Shown here piece by piece: positions 63,245 to 64,000 of a stretch of 64,000 nt of DNA. Origin of the DNA: Actinomycetospora endophytica (GTDB lineage: Bacteria > Actinomycetota > Actinomycetes > Mycobacteriales > Pseudonocardiaceae); NCBI RefSeq assembly GCF_021026375.1, contig NZ_JAJNDB010000002.1, positions 372,001-436,000 of the forward strand, given 5' to 3'. Every line of letters begins with the position of its first letter. The first letter of the stretch is position 1. Below the pieces are notes generated by a model. The model had not been told where the DNA came from, ran no database searches, and saw nothing but the letters and a program-made list of their open reading frames with translations. The position numbers were made by a program, and so were the translations under genes.

Positions 63245-63826
63245 GTGGGCACCGTCGAGCGGATCACGACCGCGATGGCCGAGCTGATGCGCCGGCAGGG
63301 GTACGCCGCGACGGGGATCGCCGAGCTCGCCCGGGCCGCAGGGGTGCCGAACGGGTCCGTCTACCACCACTTCCGCGGCGGCAAGCGCGACGTCGCGGCG
63401 CGGGCGCTGCGCGAGTCCGGAGCCGCGTACGGGCAGCTGCTGCCGACCCTGCTCGAGCCCTACGACGACCTCGCGACCGGGATCGAGGCGGCGTTCGCCG
63501 AGGCGGGCCGGACGATGGCGGAGAGCGGCTGGATGGCCATGTGCCCGGTGGCGACGGTGACCGCCGAGATCGCCGACGTCGAGCCGGAGCTGCGGGCCGT
63601 AGGCGCCGACGTCATGACCGGTTGGGTGGAGGGCGGCGCCGCGTTCCTGCGCGGGCGGGGGCTGGGCGACGACGACGCCCGGGAGGTCGTGCACGCGGTG
63701 CTCGCCGCGCTGGAGGGCGCGTTCGTCGTCGCCCGCGGACTGCGCAGTCGCGAGCCCCTCGACGCCGCGGGCCGCGCGCTGGGCGCGTGGGTCGCGACGC
63801 TGCCGGTCGGGGTGCCCGCGCCATGA
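63245..63826 (+). CDS. TetR family transcriptional regulator
   Basis: A 193-aa repressor. The HTH domain (~3-50, ERITTAMAELMRRQGYAATGIAELARAAGVPNGSVYHHFRGGKRDVAARAL, in segments) is followed by a ligand-binding helical domain of the LmrA/YxaF type (GWMAMCPVATVTAEIADVEPELR, with a Cys in the usual position). It should repress itself and the divergent alpha/beta-hydrolase gene through the palindrome at 63211-63228. The inducer is unknown. The leaderless-type start (TAGCAT 6 nt before the GTG) is consistent with neighbours. Confidence 0.9.
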   Translation: MGTVERITTAMAELMRRQGYAATGIAELARAAGVPNGSVYHHFRGGKRDVAARALRESGAAYGQLLPTLLEPYDDLATGIEAAFAEAGRTMAESGWMAMCPVATVTAEIADVEPELRAVGADVMTGWVEGGAAFLRGRGLGDDDAREVVHAVLAALEGAFVVARGLRSREPLDAAGRALGAWVATLPVGVPAP

Positions 63827-63897
63827 TCACATCGAGCGGACCGGCATTGTCGTCGTGGAGATCGAGATCGACACCTGCGGCCCGCCCGACGCGATCA
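63824..63897. repeat. Possible distant third copy of the GATCA repeat
   Basis: The segment begins TGATCA, contains GGAGATCGAGATCGAC and ends GCGATCA, echoing the GGAGATCC-GATCGAC core and ends of the repeats at 10141 and 11142. Similarity is partial and could be chance. It starts at the TetR stop codon. Confidence 0.3.
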
Positions 63898-63904
63898 GTG
63901 CGCC

Positions 63905-64000
63905 TCAGTTGAGCTTGCGGGTGTCCGCGGGGAGTCCGCCGCCGGAGTAGACGTCCTCGGCGAGCTTCGCCAGGGCGGTGAGCGCGGTGTTCTGGCTCCA
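63905..64000 (-). CDS. C-terminus of an unidentified minus-strand gene
   Basis: Only the last 31 codons are inside the window, ending WSQNTALTALAKLAEDVY and GGGLPADTRKLN before the TGA at 63907-63905. Codon use is normal for this genome, and it converges on the TetR gene. Too short for me to place in a family. Confidence 0.55.
   Translation of the reverse strand, partial: WSQNTALTALAKLAEDVYSGGGLPADTRKLN

Overview
The window is very GC-rich, densely coded on both strands, uses GTG starts heavily and carries mycothiol-linked genes (mca and a DinB-fold mycothiol-dependent isomerase). This points to an actinobacterium of the Pseudonocardiaceae type (Pseudonocardia/Actinomycetospora-like; genus is an inference). 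From bases 1 to about 55,400 the order of core genes matches, from my memory of the map, the Mycobacterium tuberculosis stretch from mfd to ychF: mfd, mazG, lytic transglycosylase, eno, ftsB-like, DUF501, ppx, tRNA-Leu, Bax-inhibitor-like, thiolase, cbs, metB, greA, mca, DUF255, hemolysin III, short-chain Z-prenyl synthase, phoH2, fum, glpX, DUF4245, xseB, xseA, ispH, ychF. It is therefore an old chromosomal backbone into which lineage-specific genes have been inserted.

Layout. 1-8.6 kb: the end of mfd, a metallo-beta-lactamase-fold hydrolase, asparaginase, a SurA-like lipoprotein with mazG, then the efeUOB iron-uptake operon behind a DtxR/IdeR-type box. 8.6-16.8 kb: lytic transglycosylase, a Vsr-like DUF559 gene flanked by an inverted pair of ~58-bp repeats, TPR protein, eno-ftsB-DUF501, ppx-udgB and a tRNA-Leu(UAA). 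17-20.5 kb: a PIG-L-like protein and a PAS-LOV-GAF-PP2C protein that looks like an intact blue-light-sensing phosphatase. 20.5-28.2 kb: a small orphan antitoxin-like protein, a BI-1 family membrane protein, thiolase, cbs, metB, threonine ammonia-lyase and greA; greA has a terminator-like hairpin in its own leader. 28.5-34.3 kb: mca with a small membrane protein, DUF255 thioredoxin-fold protein, a ribbon-helix-helix-like protein with a tandem TGTAAT site upstream, hemolysin III and a Z-prenyl diphosphate synthase. 34.4-45.5 kb: a His/Asp-rich small secreted protein, DUF885 protein, PhoH2, GuaB1, a LysR/O-methyltransferase divergent pair, an ATP-dependent DNA ligase, fumarase and GlpX. 45.7-55.4 kb: DUF4245, exonuclease VII, IspH, RmuC, an Ogt/MGMT homologue whose catalytic Cys is Asp, and YchF.

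55.4-64 kb is accessory. A ~0.9-kb lower-GC stretch (58% over the 300 bases I counted) without a convincing gene leads into a VapBC module. Then come FAD- and flavin-dependent monooxygenases, a muconolactone-isomerase-like protein, a DICT protein with a degenerate GGDEF-like tail, a mycothiol-dependent isomerase-family protein, a glyoxalase-fold protein, and a TetR/hydrolase divergent pair sharing a perfect palindrome. The window closes with the C-terminus of an unidentified minus-strand gene.

Two features of style recur. At least fifteen genes have a TAnnnT -10-like hexamer 6-9 nt before the start codon, so leaderless mRNAs are probably common. Many convergent gene junctions carry long GC-rich dyads without a U-tract, some of them members of small repeat families.
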